A DNA stretch of 36,548 nucleotides from Olavius sp. associated proteobacterium Delta 1 (GCA_902749685.1 CACVKW010000506.1:1-36548), one strand, 5' to 3'. Counted from the stretch's first letter, positions 25,672-34,152 are shown. Program-made: numbers and translations. The notes: a model not told the origin generated them from the letters alone.

Positions 25672-26592
25672 ATGAATGATCTGATAAAAGCGAAAAGTCT
25701 GTTGTGGATTGAGGACGTATATAAGATATACGGCGACAAGGTAGTCCTTGATGACATTGATCTGGGGGTAGCTGCCGGTGAGATTGTAACTGTGGTAGGT
25801 CCTAGTGGTTGCGGGAAGTCTACGCTCCTCAGATTAATTCTTGGCCAGGAATTCCCGACCCGCGGGTCCATATTGCTTGAAGGCCAACCAATTGGATTTG
25901 CTGATCCTACCCGAGGGATCGTCTACCAGAGATATTCCCTTTTTCGCCACAGATCAGTTCTCGGAAATGTGCTCGAGGGACCCAGATTGAGTCTGCCGTT
26001 TATGGAAAGGCGCAGAAGAAAAAAAGAACTCATCGATGAAGCCAAACACTTCCTTGAAAAGGTAAATCTAGCTTCAGATCTAAATAAGTATCCCCATGAA
26101 CTTTCAGGCGGCATGCGGCAGAGGGTTGCAATCGCACAGTCGCTGATCATGAAGCCCAAGATCCTTTTGATGGATGAGCCCTTTGGCGCCTTAGACCCAA
26201 GTACCCGGCAGAGTATGCAGCTTTTCCTGCTTGAGCTATGGGAGGATCTTGGCATGACGATTTTCTTTGTCACTCATGATCTTCATGAAGCGGTCTTCCT
26301 TGGAACCAGGATCATTGTCCTTTCGCACCAATATTTGGATGACAGGGGTGAAGAAAGTCAGATCAAACGGGGAGCCAAGATTATAGCCGACCATCCGCTT
26401 CCGGTAACAGCCAAATCAGTAGATGCCAAAAAGACTGCAGAGTTTGGCGAATTAATAGAAGAGATTCGTTTAGAAGTTGATGCTCGTCATAATAAGCATG
26501 TTAAGGATTTCAATCTTAAACACCCGTTTTCCTGGCGGACGCTGCGAGAAGAAGAGCTCCGCTTGAATGGTACAACAAAGTATGATTCATAG
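25672..26592 (+). CDS. ABC transporter ATPase (NitT/TauT type)
   Basis: ATPase of 306 residues pairing with the permease at 24825. Walker A GPSGCGKST, the Q-loop [39 protein letters not shown] and the switch histidine VTHDLHEAVF are intact. The C-terminal 75 residues extend beyond a minimal SsuB/TauB ATPase (KTAEFGELIEEIRLEVDA...), like other ATPases of the urea-carboxylase-linked type. The ATG at 25672 has GGGG eleven bases upstream; an in-frame GTG at 25651 overlaps the permease end and is less likely. Confidence 0.9.
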   Translation: MNDLIKAKSLLWIEDVYKIYGDKVVLDDIDLGVAAGEIVTVVGPSGCGKSTLLRLILGQEFPTRGSILLEGQPIGFADPTRGIVYQRYSLFRHRSVLGNVLEGPRLSLPFMERRRRKKELIDEAKHFLEKVNLASDLNKYPHELSGGMRQRVAIAQSLIMKPKILLMDEPFGALDPSTRQSMQLFLLELWEDLGMTIFFVTHDLHEAVFLGTRIIVLSHQYLDDRGEESQIKRGAKIIADHPLPVTAKSVDAKKTAEFGELIEEIRLEVDARHNKHVKDFNLKHPFSWRTLREEELRLNGTTKYDS

Positions 26593-26684
26593 TCCAGGCA
26601 GTTCATACTTTTAAAATCGAATCGCAAATTGAAAGACAGTTTAATCGAATCCGAGAATAGATATTAAATGAGGATCATTGACGG

Positions 26685-27722
26685 ATGAAACCAGATGCAA
26701 TTAGCAAGCAAATTCTTTTCGGATCCCAAAAAGCGGGGAAAACATATACCTTTGATGAGAAACATGACGAAACCCTGCCGGCCGATATGTGGTTTCAGGA
26801 ATCCGATGAAGGCTTGATTTTGTTCATCGTTTTTTATACCCAGGCCTGTCGTTGGTCGCGTTGTCTGGGATGCAACTTGCCTTCAAAAGTATCACAGGAT
26901 CATGTTCCTTATAAGTCACTCATGGCCCAAATCGATCATGTCATTGTCGATCGTGAAGTCCGTTCGCGGGCATCATTAATCCGCAAAGTGATTGTCAGCA
27001 ATAACGGATCGGTGCTCGATGAAGATACATTTTCCTCCACAGCACTGATGTATCTCATTGCCCAGCTGAATCTCAATTTCCCCAACCTGTCGATTTTGTC
27101 CATGGAATCGCGTCCGGAATACGTTGATCTGGCGGAGCTGGAGTTCATATCCAGGGCCCTGGCCGAAGGCGACACGCCGACCCAGCTTGAACTCGCTATT
27201 GGATTTGAAGCCTTCGACCATCACATCCGTAATGAGGTGTTTGACAAAGGCCTGAGCTTGGAAACCTTCGAAGGACTTGTAAACAAGATGGCGCCTTACG
27301 GTTATCATTTGAAATGCTATTTCATGCAAAAATCGGTACCGGGCATGAGTGATGTCGAAGCTGTGACCGACATTCAAAATGCCATTGATTACCTAAGCCA
27401 AATCGTCAAGGAGCACGATATCCAGATTAACATTCATCTTAACCCGACTTATGTGGCTAGGGGAACGGCGCTTGAAAGCGCCTTTCGGGATGGAAGTTAC
27501 ACTCCACCGCTTCTGGAAGACGTGGCTGAAGCCGCCCGCTACGCGAAGGGAAAATCGATTTCCATCTTTATCGGCCTTTCTGACGAGGGTCTGGCTGTTA
27601 AGGGGGGATCGTTTTTACTGCCAGACAACCAGCCCCTGGTGGAAAAACTTGAACTTTTCAACTGCTCCCATGATTTCAACATCCTCAATGAAATTTGCAA
27701 AAACCGAAAGGTTGAGCTGTAA
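26685..27722 (+). CDS. Radical SAM-type protein with a CX4CX2C motif
   Basis: Protein of 345 residues. YTQACRWSRCLGCNLPSK places Cys55, Cys60 and Cys63 in a CX4CX2C arrangement. Most radical SAM enzymes have CX3CX2C, and the surrounding sequence resembles the Elp3-like group of unknown members. ELAIGFEAFDHHIRNEV near 167-183 is the usual strand-helix block of that group. The function is unknown; tRNA or small-molecule modification are possibilities only. It starts 92 bases after the ATPase gene with a weak ribosome site (GAGG), so it may be a separate unit. Confidence 0.75.
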   Translation: MKPDAISKQILFGSQKAGKTYTFDEKHDETLPADMWFQESDEGLILFIVFYTQACRWSRCLGCNLPSKVSQDHVPYKSLMAQIDHVIVDREVRSRASLIRKVIVSNNGSVLDEDTFSSTALMYLIAQLNLNFPNLSILSMESRPEYVDLAELEFISRALAEGDTPTQLELAIGFEAFDHHIRNEVFDKGLSLETFEGLVNKMAPYGYHLKCYFMQKSVPGMSDVEAVTDIQNAIDYLSQIVKEHDIQINIHLNPTYVARGTALESAFRDGSYTPPLLEDVAEAARYAKGKSISIFIGLSDEGLAVKGGSFLLPDNQPLVEKLELFNCSHDFNILNEICKNRKVEL

Positions 27723-27737
27723 CAGAGTTTGTCTCTG
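27723..27737 (+). terminator. Weak hairpin after the radical SAM gene
   Basis: CAGAG-tttgt-CTCTG starts at the last base of the stop codon and is followed by ATTTATC. The stem is only 5 bp, so this is a weak candidate. Confidence 0.25.
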
Positions 27738-27767
27738 ATTTATCAAGAGTCAAAATGATCCTTTCAT

Positions 27768-27875
27768 TTAAAATTTCGGGGTAATCATCGCCGTAAAGGC
27801 AATAAAAAACCCCGAACCCCACGATGCCGCTGAAACCAGTCCGTATATTATCGCAGCTATTTCCGGATTTGTCAT
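27768..27875 (-). pseudogene. N-terminal remnant of a DMT/EamA exporter
   Basis: An ATG at 27875 starts 35 codons containing IIYGLVSAASWGSGFF, the first membrane helix typical of the EamA type, then the frame stops. It lies in frame just behind the ornithine cyclodeaminase remnant. Perfect inverted arms TTCGGGGT/ACCCCGAA (27775-27782, 27809-27816) lie within it. With the C-terminal remnant at 16437-16658 it may represent one split and partly deleted gene. Confidence 0.55.
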
Positions 27876-27890
27876 ATTACCGTCATTGCA

Positions 27891-28319
27891 TCATTGAAGG
27901 CCAATAACCTGCCCCAGCCCCCGCTCGCGGGCCATGTGATAGGCCCGGTAAACCACCGCCGCCCCGGTTCGCATCTCGGTGATCCAGGCGCCATCGGCAA
28001 TCGCTAGAGGCCAGGCTGTTTGGGGGTCGCTTAAAATAATTTGCGTCAGGGTCGTGGGCAGTCCGATTTGCGGGTTGCGGTTGTGCACACCGCCCCATTT
28101 GATGGCAATATACTCCGGCTTGTGGCAGTAAGCCGGCATGGCCCCGAAATCGCCGTCATACTGCTCCTGGGAAAAGATAATTTTGGCCGGCACCCCCCAG
28201 TGTCCGTTGCCGTATGCCAGAAAAGCGTCCTCGACGGCCTGGTTAACCTCCGACATGGTTAGGAGCGACTGCAAGGTCTGTCGGTTCAATATCAGGGTTT
28301 CCGGATGTACTGCCCCCAT
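27891..28319 (-). pseudogene. N-terminal half of an ornithine cyclodeaminase/mu-crystallin family protein
   Basis: 142 codons match the N-terminal domain: EVNQAVEDAFLAYGNG, GAMPAYC, AIKWGGVHNRNP, GLPTTLTQIILSDPQTAWPLAIADG and the family's MRTGAA. It stops at VIGLQ, just where the NAD-binding GxGxQ motif should continue, so the second half (about 170 residues) is missing. Ornithine cyclodeaminase turns ornithine into proline; ornithine is also the by-product of the amidinotransferases in this window. AGGAAAA precedes the ATG at 28319. The protein is almost certainly inactive. Confidence 0.8.
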
Positions 28320-28428
28320 AAGTTTTCCTAACCCGGGCATGAATTTCCGAATACGGTTCCCACCAGGTCAGTTCCCCCGCCCCAAGCGCGTCGTCGATGC
28401 AAACCGGCGCCGTCTTGGTGCCGAAGTC
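28243..28428 (-). other. In-frame coding continuation behind the amber stop of the MBL gene
   Basis: Directly after the TAG at 28431-28429 the same frame stays open to a TAA at 28245-28243. Its first 37 codons look like the natural C-terminal end of this hydrolase family (DALGAGELTWWEPYSEIHARV), which is not expected of non-coding sequence. The last 25 or so codons overlap the ornithine cyclodeaminase remnant and do not look conserved. Either a nonsense mutation or stop-codon recoding would explain it. Confidence 0.6.
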
Positions 28429-29193
28429 CTAGTTATCTGCATCCGCTATCATTCTTTTCAGGTAGGTGGCATTGTTTTTTATAAAATGCTTGTCATAGCC
28501 GCCGGCCTTAACCGTATCTAAATTGCAGTGGCTGGCATAGATGCGTTCAATGTCCATGGCCATCATTCTTTCAAACTCTGCCAGTTGAGTTTCAGGTGTT
28601 GCGAAGTCAAAATTGAAGATCCAGATCGGATCTTCGAGCATGTCAGCGGCCAGCAGAATTTTATCATCGGGTAGATGCACAGCCAGGTGACCTTCACAAT
28701 GAATTGCAAACTCATGGAGCTCTACCTTTAGGTCTTCCAGCCACAAATCCATTCTTCCCTTGAAGGTGACATTAGGGGGTATGGCGGGAAAGGCCGGCGG
28801 TCCCCACAACGTACCCGCCTCGATGGCGTCTTTATTGGCCAGAATTATTTTTCTGGTGTCCGCATGGCCAATAATGGATCCATTCTTATACAGGTGATTT
28901 TCGGTAATGTGATCCAGATGCCAGTGTGTGTTTACCACCATAAAATATTTTATGGCGTAGTTATCCTGTAAATGTTTCCGAACCCGCTCTCCCTGTCCGG
29001 GGAGATTCATGGTATCAACTACGATAGCGGAATCACCCCGGTATATTGCATGCGTTCCTCCGCCTAATCGCATATCCATCGCAGAATGGTCTTTGTGACG
29101 TCCCCAATAAAAATAGGCTAAATGATCATTAATATCGACAACGTCGATGTAATTTATTTTTTCATCTAAGGCGTTCACTTTTTTAGTCCACAT
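28429..29193 (-). CDS. Metallo-beta-lactamase-fold hydrolase, possibly amber-truncated
   Basis: Zinc hydrolase of 254 residues in the glyoxalase II/lactonase-like group. NTHWHLDH gives the HxHxDH metal motif; HCEGHLAVHLPDDKILLAADML and the late YASHCN histidine complete the site. The frame ends at TAG, but readable sequence of the family's C-terminus follows in frame (28243-28428). The start is either the ATG at 29193 or a GTG at 29178 that overlaps the upstream stop as GTGA, a sign of coupled translation. The substrate is unknown. It is the last intact gene of the leftward BMP transporter set. Confidence 0.8.
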   Translation of the reverse strand: MWTKKVNALDEKINYIDVVDINDHLAYFYWGRHKDHSAMDMRLGGGTHAIYRGDSAIVVDTMNLPGQGERVRKHLQDNYAIKYFMVVNTHWHLDHITENHLYKNGSIIGHADTRKIILANKDAIEAGTLWGPPAFPAIPPNVTFKGRMDLWLEDLKVELHEFAIHCEGHLAVHLPDDKILLAADMLEDPIWIFNFDFATPETQLAEFERMMAMDIERIYASHCNLDTVKAGGYDKHFIKNNATYLKRMIADADN

Positions 29194-30125
29194 AAGATTC
29201 GGTGGCGATCGCGCTGTGCGGTAGGGATGGTGGTTACCACCGGTTCGCACTCCGGCCCGGTAATGCGAATCTCGGTTCCGGTATGAATGGCTTTAAACCG
29301 CTCCCCCTTCACGCCGGCAATCCGGCACATGCCTTCAAAACCGGTGCAGTGGCCCGCAAAAATCCATTCCACTTCTTTCAGCGCCCCGATTGATTTTGCG
29401 ATTTTTTCTTCGCTGGCATCCTGAAAATGCAATCCGCCGATAACCGCATGAATTTTTTCGACACCGGTGATTTTTTGAGCCTGCATGATGGTATTGACGA
29501 TTCCGGCATGGCAGCAACCGGTGATGATGACCAGACCCTGTTCAAAATTCAGAATAACCGCCCCGTCATCTTTTTCGTGATCCTGGACCACCTGACCGTC
29601 AATAGTCGTGTACAAGTCCTCGAGTATTTCAAATGAAGTAATCCGTTCAATCTCACCCGAAGTCGTCACCCCGGTCATCAAGTTTAAAGGCGCACTCGTT
29701 AAGGTAAATATGGCGCCTTTTTGCTCCAGTTCTTGCCGGCTTTGCCCGACAATCCCGATATGCCGAATCCCGTCCGGGTTAATCTCAAAGCAGGGACGAA
29801 AAATTTCACAATGGGCAATTACGGCAACCGGTCGATCAATGGCTTCGAGGATACCGCCCAATCCATCTGAATGATCATAGTGACAGTGGGAGAGAAATAT
29901 GGTGTCCACCCGGTCAAGGGACTTCTCCATAATTTCAAGATTGTGGAGGATGGGAGCAGCGGCGGAATTGGTGTCATACAGGATGTGCTTTTGACACGAT
30001 TCAGCTTTGAATTCCAACAGCATCGACAACCCGAATCTTCCGACATAAGGGGTGTCAAAAGCGATGGTATCCTCAGCCAGGATGCTGATACATGCTTCCT
30101 GCAGGCAGCCTAATTCTTTAATCAT
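29175..30125 (-). CDS. Metallo-beta-lactamase-fold hydrolase (methanopterin-synthase-like group)
   Basis: Zinc hydrolase of 316 residues. LSHCHYDHSDGLGG (His80, His82, Asp84, His85) is the metal motif. GCCHAGIVNTIMQAQ and VIGGLHF are the marks of the group that includes ribofuranosylaminobenzene phosphate synthase-like proteins, most of unknown function. The ATG at 30125 has AGAGG upstream; the frame is open further back to 30206, but that part has low-complexity origin and no ribosome site. Its end overlaps the next gene. Linked to the BMP transporter, it may process the imported compound. Confidence 0.85.
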   Translation of the reverse strand: MIKELGCLQEACISILAEDTIAFDTPYVGRFGLSMLLEFKAESCQKHILYDTNSAAAPILHNLEIMEKSLDRVDTIFLSHCHYDHSDGLGGILEAIDRPVAVIAHCEIFRPCFEINPDGIRHIGIVGQSRQELEQKGAIFTLTSAPLNLMTGVTTSGEIERITSFEILEDLYTTIDGQVVQDHEKDDGAVILNFEQGLVIITGCCHAGIVNTIMQAQKITGVEKIHAVIGGLHFQDASEEKIAKSIGALKEVEWIFAGHCTGFEGMCRIAGVKGERFKAIHTGTEIRITGPECEPVVTTIPTAQRDRHRILCGLKK

Positions 30126-30181
30126 GGGGATCCTCTTCTTGTGCTGTTTTTCTTGATCGAGCATAATTCTATTTAAAAAAT

Positions 30182-30223
30182 CGAACGTCCAACATCGAAC
30201 GCCCAATCACGCCTTGGCGTGAT
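30182..30223. repeat. Heptamer array and perfect palindrome upstream of the MBL gene
   Basis: CGAACGT, CCAACAT, CGAACGC and CCAATCA are followed by the perfect palindrome ATCACGCC-tt-GGCGTGAT (30206-30223). The palindrome may be a protein-binding site or part of the repeat family. Confidence 0.5.
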
Positions 30224-30260
30224 CGAATATTGATGACGTTGCGCTTTATCGATTAGATTA

Positions 30261-30338
30261 AAAGCGAACTGCAAAATATCGAATATCGAACCGCAGAATG
30301 TCGAAGTGCGGATTGGCTTCGCTCAGTCTTTTTTATAA
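30261..30338 (-). repeat. Composite intergenic repeat, copy D
   Basis: Read leftward: TTATAAAAAAGACTGAGCGAAGC, then ATTCTGCGGTTCGATATTCGATATTTTGCAGTTCGC. It matches copy B at 13641-13722. It sits just past the 3' end of the permease gene at 30352. Confidence 0.7.
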
Positions 30339-30351
30339 CTGATAGAATTCC

Positions 30352-31293
30352 TTACTTCCCTTCACGCTCATAAGGGATTCCCGCTGAGGCCGGCGGGTTG
30401 GCCTTACCGACGATTCCGATCAAGGCCAGAATCGAGGCGACATAGGGCAGCATCGTAAAAATCTGATAGGGTACATCCTGATGATAAAACTGAAGGCGCA
30501 GCTGCAGCGCTTCGCAGGCCCCGAACAAAAAGCAGGCGAAAAATCCGCCGATCGGATTCCAGCGGCCGAGAATAATCGCCGCCAGGGCAATAAATCCTTT
30601 GCCGGCACTCATATGCTCGGTAAACAGAAAAACCTGGGAAAGCACCAGGTGGCATCCGCCCAGACCTGCCAGAAGCCCGCTTGTCATGACGCAGGCATAG
30701 CGCAGGGCATAAACCGAGACACCGGCGGTATCGACCGCGCGCGGATACTCGCCCACGGCCCGGATATTTAACCCCCAGGGGGTATAAAACAACAACCAAT
30801 ACAGCAGGGGTATGGCACCGTACATGGCGTATACCAGCAGATCCTGCTGAAAAAAGACCGGCCCGATCACGGGTATTCTTGAAAGCAGCGGAATGGCGAA
30901 GGGCTTGAAGCCCGGCAGCGACATGGTCGTTGCCGTCACACCGAAAATCACGCGTGAAAGAAAGGAAGTCAGCCCGATGGCGAACATGTTGATGGCGATG
31001 CCGGCAACCAGTTGATTGACCCCCAGGGAAACCGCCAGTACGGCTAAAAACAGCCCGCCTGTGGCACCGAAAAGAGCACCCAGCAATACGCCGCCGAAAG
31101 GCGTGTGCATCAGAAAAGCGCCGACTGCCGCACCAAAGGCCCCCAGCAGCAACATGCCTTCCAGGCCGATATTATAGACACCGCTGCGTTCCGACAACAT
31201 GCCGCCGATGGTGGCAAAAGTCAGGGGCACCGCCAACCGCAGGCTGCTGCCCAGGAAATCCGCAATCACAGTCATACTAAACAGACTTTCCAT
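30352..31293 (-). CDS. BMP-type ABC transporter permease (YufQ-like)
   Basis: Inner-membrane permease of 313 residues with about eight hydrophobic segments, of the family that imports nucleosides or simple sugars with BMP binding proteins. GGMLSERSGVYNIGLEGMLLLGAFGAAVG near 30-58 is the family signature, with GKGFIALAAIILGRWNPIGGF further on. It starts five bases after the stop codon of the partner permease with AAGGA upstream. Two different permeases form the channel. Confidence 0.9.
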   Translation of the reverse strand: MESLFSMTVIADFLGSSLRLAVPLTFATIGGMLSERSGVYNIGLEGMLLLGAFGAAVGAFLMHTPFGGVLLGALFGATGGLFLAVLAVSLGVNQLVAGIAINMFAIGLTSFLSRVIFGVTATTMSLPGFKPFAIPLLSRIPVIGPVFFQQDLLVYAMYGAIPLLYWLLFYTPWGLNIRAVGEYPRAVDTAGVSVYALRYACVMTSGLLAGLGGCHLVLSQVFLFTEHMSAGKGFIALAAIILGRWNPIGGFFACFLFGACEALQLRLQFYHQDVPYQIFTMLPYVASILALIGIVGKANPPASAGIPYEREGK

Positions 31294-31298
31294 ACATG

Positions 31299-32396
31299 CT
31301 ATTCCTTTTTCGGCCTGGCGGCAGTTTTCAACCCGGCGGCCGCTGATTTACGACGCCTGAGGGCCCGCGCCCAAAAACTTTCTTTATAGCGAATTGCAAG
31401 ACCCGCGGCGATGAAAATCACCACAAGTCCCTTGATCGCCTCCACCACGGTGGTTTCAACGCCAACTGCCCGCTGCATGATGTTGGCGCCGGCTTTGAGC
31501 CCGGATAAGAATATGGCGGCCACCGGCACCCATATCGGGCTGCCGGCCGCCAGAAAAGCGACCACAATCCCATCAAATCCATAGCCGGCACTGAAATGAT
31601 GAAACAGGCGGTATTTGAGCCCTAATACTTCAAATGTGCCTGCCAGTCCGGCCAGTGATCCCCCCAGCGTCATGGTCAGAAATATGCTGTGCCGCACGGA
31701 AATTCCCGCGTAGCGCGCCGCTGTGGGATTTTTGCCGACGGTATCCAGGGAAAAACCGAATGACGTGTAGCGAAAAACGATGATGAGAATCAGGGCAAAG
31801 ACCAATCCCACGCCCACTCCCAGGTGGGCATCGGTGCGCGGCATCAATATCGGCAGCCACAATGTCTCCCTGATTTCCGGTGAGTACGGATACGGCGCAC
31901 CTTCGGCCATCATCGGGCCGCTGACAAAATAATTGACCAGGTCGATGCCGACATAGTTCATTAACAGGGTTATGATCACTTCGTTGATTCCGTGGAATGC
32001 CTTGAGATAGCCGGGAATCGCCCCCCAAAAAGCCCCGCCGAGCATGCCGGCCAGAATACAAACCAGTATGTGGAGCCAGCCGGGCATTTCCGGCAAATAC
32101 AGCGCCGCCACGGTAGCAAACAGCGCTCCCAGGTAAATCTGGCCTTCGGCGCCGATATTAAATTGTCCGACCCGCAGCGGCAGCAGGACCGCCAAGCCGG
32201 CCAGCAAAATGGGCGACATTTTCACCAGTGTTGTCGCAAAACCATAGTAGTCAAAAAAAGCGCCTTTAAACAGCGCCCGGTACGCCGTAATGGGATTGGA
32301 GCCGGAAATGACAATCAATACGGCGCCGACCAAAAGGGCGGCCAAAACAGCCCAAAGACTCTTTAGCATGAAAAAAACCCGAATCGCTTTGAGCAT
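31299..32396 (-). CDS. BMP-type ABC transporter permease (YufP-like)
   Basis: Permease of 365 residues, partner of the one at 30352. LRVGQFNIGAEGQIYLGALFATVAAL near 75-100 and GINEVIITLLMNYVGIDLVNYF near 135-156 are the family signatures, with about nine hydrophobic segments. The C-terminus is basic (RALRRRKSAAAG) and cytoplasmic. It lies 11 bases behind the ATPase gene with AGGGAG upstream. Confidence 0.9.
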   Translation of the reverse strand: MLKAIRVFFMLKSLWAVLAALLVGAVLIVISGSNPITAYRALFKGAFFDYYGFATTLVKMSPILLAGLAVLLPLRVGQFNIGAEGQIYLGALFATVAALYLPEMPGWLHILVCILAGMLGGAFWGAIPGYLKAFHGINEVIITLLMNYVGIDLVNYFVSGPMMAEGAPYPYSPEIRETLWLPILMPRTDAHLGVGVGLVFALILIIVFRYTSFGFSLDTVGKNPTAARYAGISVRHSIFLTMTLGGSLAGLAGTFEVLGLKYRLFHHFSAGYGFDGIVVAFLAAGSPIWVPVAAIFLSGLKAGANIMQRAVGVETTVVEAIKGLVVIFIAAGLAIRYKESFWARALRRRKSAAAGLKTAARPKKE

Positions 32397-32407
32397 TACA
32401 CGCTCCC

Positions 32408-33910
32408 TTACTGTACACCCGACATCAACATGCCCAACTGTTCCGCCGTTGCCTCAGCAGGTTGAAGTATTCCGGTGATCTTTCCTCCGAACATGACGGC
32501 AATGCGATCTGAAACCGCCATGAGATGTTCCAGCTCCGTTGAGATATACAGAATGGCTTTACCGCTGTCACGTTGCTTCAGGATCATCTTCTGAACAAAC
32601 TCGATGGCACCGACGTCGAGTCCCTTGGTGGGTTGCATGGCGATCAATATTTTGGGATCAGCTTCCAGTTCCCGGCCTAATATAAGCTTTTGCTGGTTGC
32701 CCCCGGAGAGAAATTGCGCCTGCTGCTGAATCGACTGCAGACGCACATCATATTTCTGGACAATTTTCCGGGCATGGTTCTGCAGGAAGGCCGCATTCAT
32801 AAACCCTGCCCTGGAAAACGGCGCACGATTGAAATCCCGCAAAGCGAGATTGTCGGTGGCCGGGTAATCGAGCACCAGACCGGTATTCTGGCGATCTTCC
32901 GGAATGTAGCCGATTCCATAAATCTGCTTGCGCTCCCGGATTCCGGCCCCGGAAATATCCTGGCCGTAAATCCGGACAATGCCGTCTTCCAGCGGACGAA
33001 GGCCGGTGATGACCTCGGCCAGTTCGGCCTGGCCATTGCCGTCTACTCCGGCGATACCCAGAATTTCTCCCGTGTGCAGGGCAAAAGATATCTGGTCAAG
33101 GGCCTGGATCCCGCGATCATTCGTTGCACTGACACCTGCCACGTCAAGGGCAATTTCACCGATTTCACCTTTATGCCGTTTAAAATCGAAAATCACATCC
33201 CGGCCGACCATCAGCCGGGCAAGCTCATTGACTGTGGTCTCTTCTACAGCCACTTCAGCCGTCACTCTGCCCTGCCGCAATACGGTAACCTGATCGGCAA
33301 CCTGCATGACTTCATCCAGTTTATGGGTGATGAAAATAATGGTGTGGCCTGCATCGCGCAGTCTTTTCAAACCATTTAAAAACGCGTCGACTTCATGGGG
33401 GGCCAAAACACTGGTCGGCTCATCCAGAATCAACAACTCGGCATTACGATACAAAGCCTTCAGTATTTCAACCCGCTGCTGCATGCCCATCGGCAGTTTC
33501 CAGATGGGTTCTTTGGGATCGATTTCAAACCCGAAGGAATCGCTGAGTTCTCGCACACGCTGTTCGTGCTCGCGCAGGTGCAGTGAAGCCTTTTGCCCTT
33601 TTAATCCCAGGACAATATTTTCGGTGACGGTCAGAGATTTTACCAGCATAAAATGCTGGTGGATCATACCGATGCTGTTTTCGATGGCTTTGCGAGGATT
33701 ATCGATGGGCACCTCGCGACCGTCAATTTCGATCCGGCCATCATCCGGCTGATAAAGACCGAAAAGAACGTTCATCAGGGTTGTCTTGCCGGCGCCGTTT
33801 TCGCCCAAGATTACATGGATGCTGTTTTTGTGAACGTGCAGACTGACGTCGTCCAGGGCCTTGAACTCGCCAAAGCTTTTGGTTATCCGATCGATGACTA
33901 GATGGAACAT
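32408..33910 (-). CDS. BMP-type ABC transporter ATPase with two nucleotide domains (YufO-like)
   Basis: Double ATPase of 500 residues for the two permeases. The first domain has [24 protein letters not shown] and [13 protein letters not shown]. The second has a degenerate Walker A ([10 protein letters not shown]), [15 protein letters not shown] and [10 protein letters not shown]. This asymmetry is normal for nucleoside and sugar importers of this type. The ATG at 33910 follows GGTGAG; a TTG at 33922 is less likely. Confidence 0.93.
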   Translation of the reverse strand: MFHLVIDRITKSFGEFKALDDVSLHVHKNSIHVILGENGAGKTTLMNVLFGLYQPDDGRIEIDGREVPIDNPRKAIENSIGMIHQHFMLVKSLTVTENIVLGLKGQKASLHLREHEQRVRELSDSFGFEIDPKEPIWKLPMGMQQRVEILKALYRNAELLILDEPTSVLAPHEVDAFLNGLKRLRDAGHTIIFITHKLDEVMQVADQVTVLRQGRVTAEVAVEETTVNELARLMVGRDVIFDFKRHKGEIGEIALDVAGVSATNDRGIQALDQISFALHTGEILGIAGVDGNGQAELAEVITGLRPLEDGIVRIYGQDISGAGIRERKQIYGIGYIPEDRQNTGLVLDYPATDNLALRDFNRAPFSRAGFMNAAFLQNHARKIVQKYDVRLQSIQQQAQFLSGGNQQKLILGRELEADPKILIAMQPTKGLDVGAIEFVQKMILKQRDSGKAILYISTELEHLMAVSDRIAVMFGGKITGILQPAEATAEQLGMLMSGVQ

Positions 33911-34152
33911 AGAGCTCACCAAAGTGAAGCATCCGGGTCTATCTGCCGGATTCTAATTCAAGGCTGCTGGTAATTTTGGCCAAACTCACAGGTGTCAGTG
34001 TTCAGGTTTCAGGCGTTGGATTTCAACTCCGATGTTTATCGCTTCTGACACTTGAAACCTGCCTGCCCTCCGTAGCCTGAAAGGCGAAGGGGGGACACCT
34101 GAAACCTTAAACTTGATCTTTAAATATTCAATCTGCAATCTTCAATTCCGGG
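33911..34152. repeat. Gap with inverted TTTCAGG-type repeats and a heptamer array
   Basis: CAGGTGTC (33989-33996) and GACACCTG (34094-34101) are perfect inverted arms. Nested TTCAGGTTTCAGG (34001-34013) and CTTGAAACCT (34051-34060) repeat the same words. TTTCAGGTTTCAG also occurs at 13450-13462. The heptamers AATATTC, AATCTGC, AATCTTC and AATTCCG (34123-34150) end two bases before the binding-protein stop codon. Confidence 0.6.

Noticed and set aside
16640..27780. Target-site duplication bracketing the putative insertion
   Set aside because: Only very short common words (such as ATCAA) occur at the two edges, which is expected by chance.
27885..27893. TGA at the end of the cyclodeaminase fragment as a selenocysteine codon
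   Set aside because: The sequence after the TGA does not continue the cyclodeaminase family; it leads into a DMT-type start instead.
32690..33379. Long rightward open frame (229 codons) over the ABC ATPase gene
   Set aside because: It is antisense to a well-conserved double ATPase, has no family-like motifs, and is explained by codon bias of the real gene.
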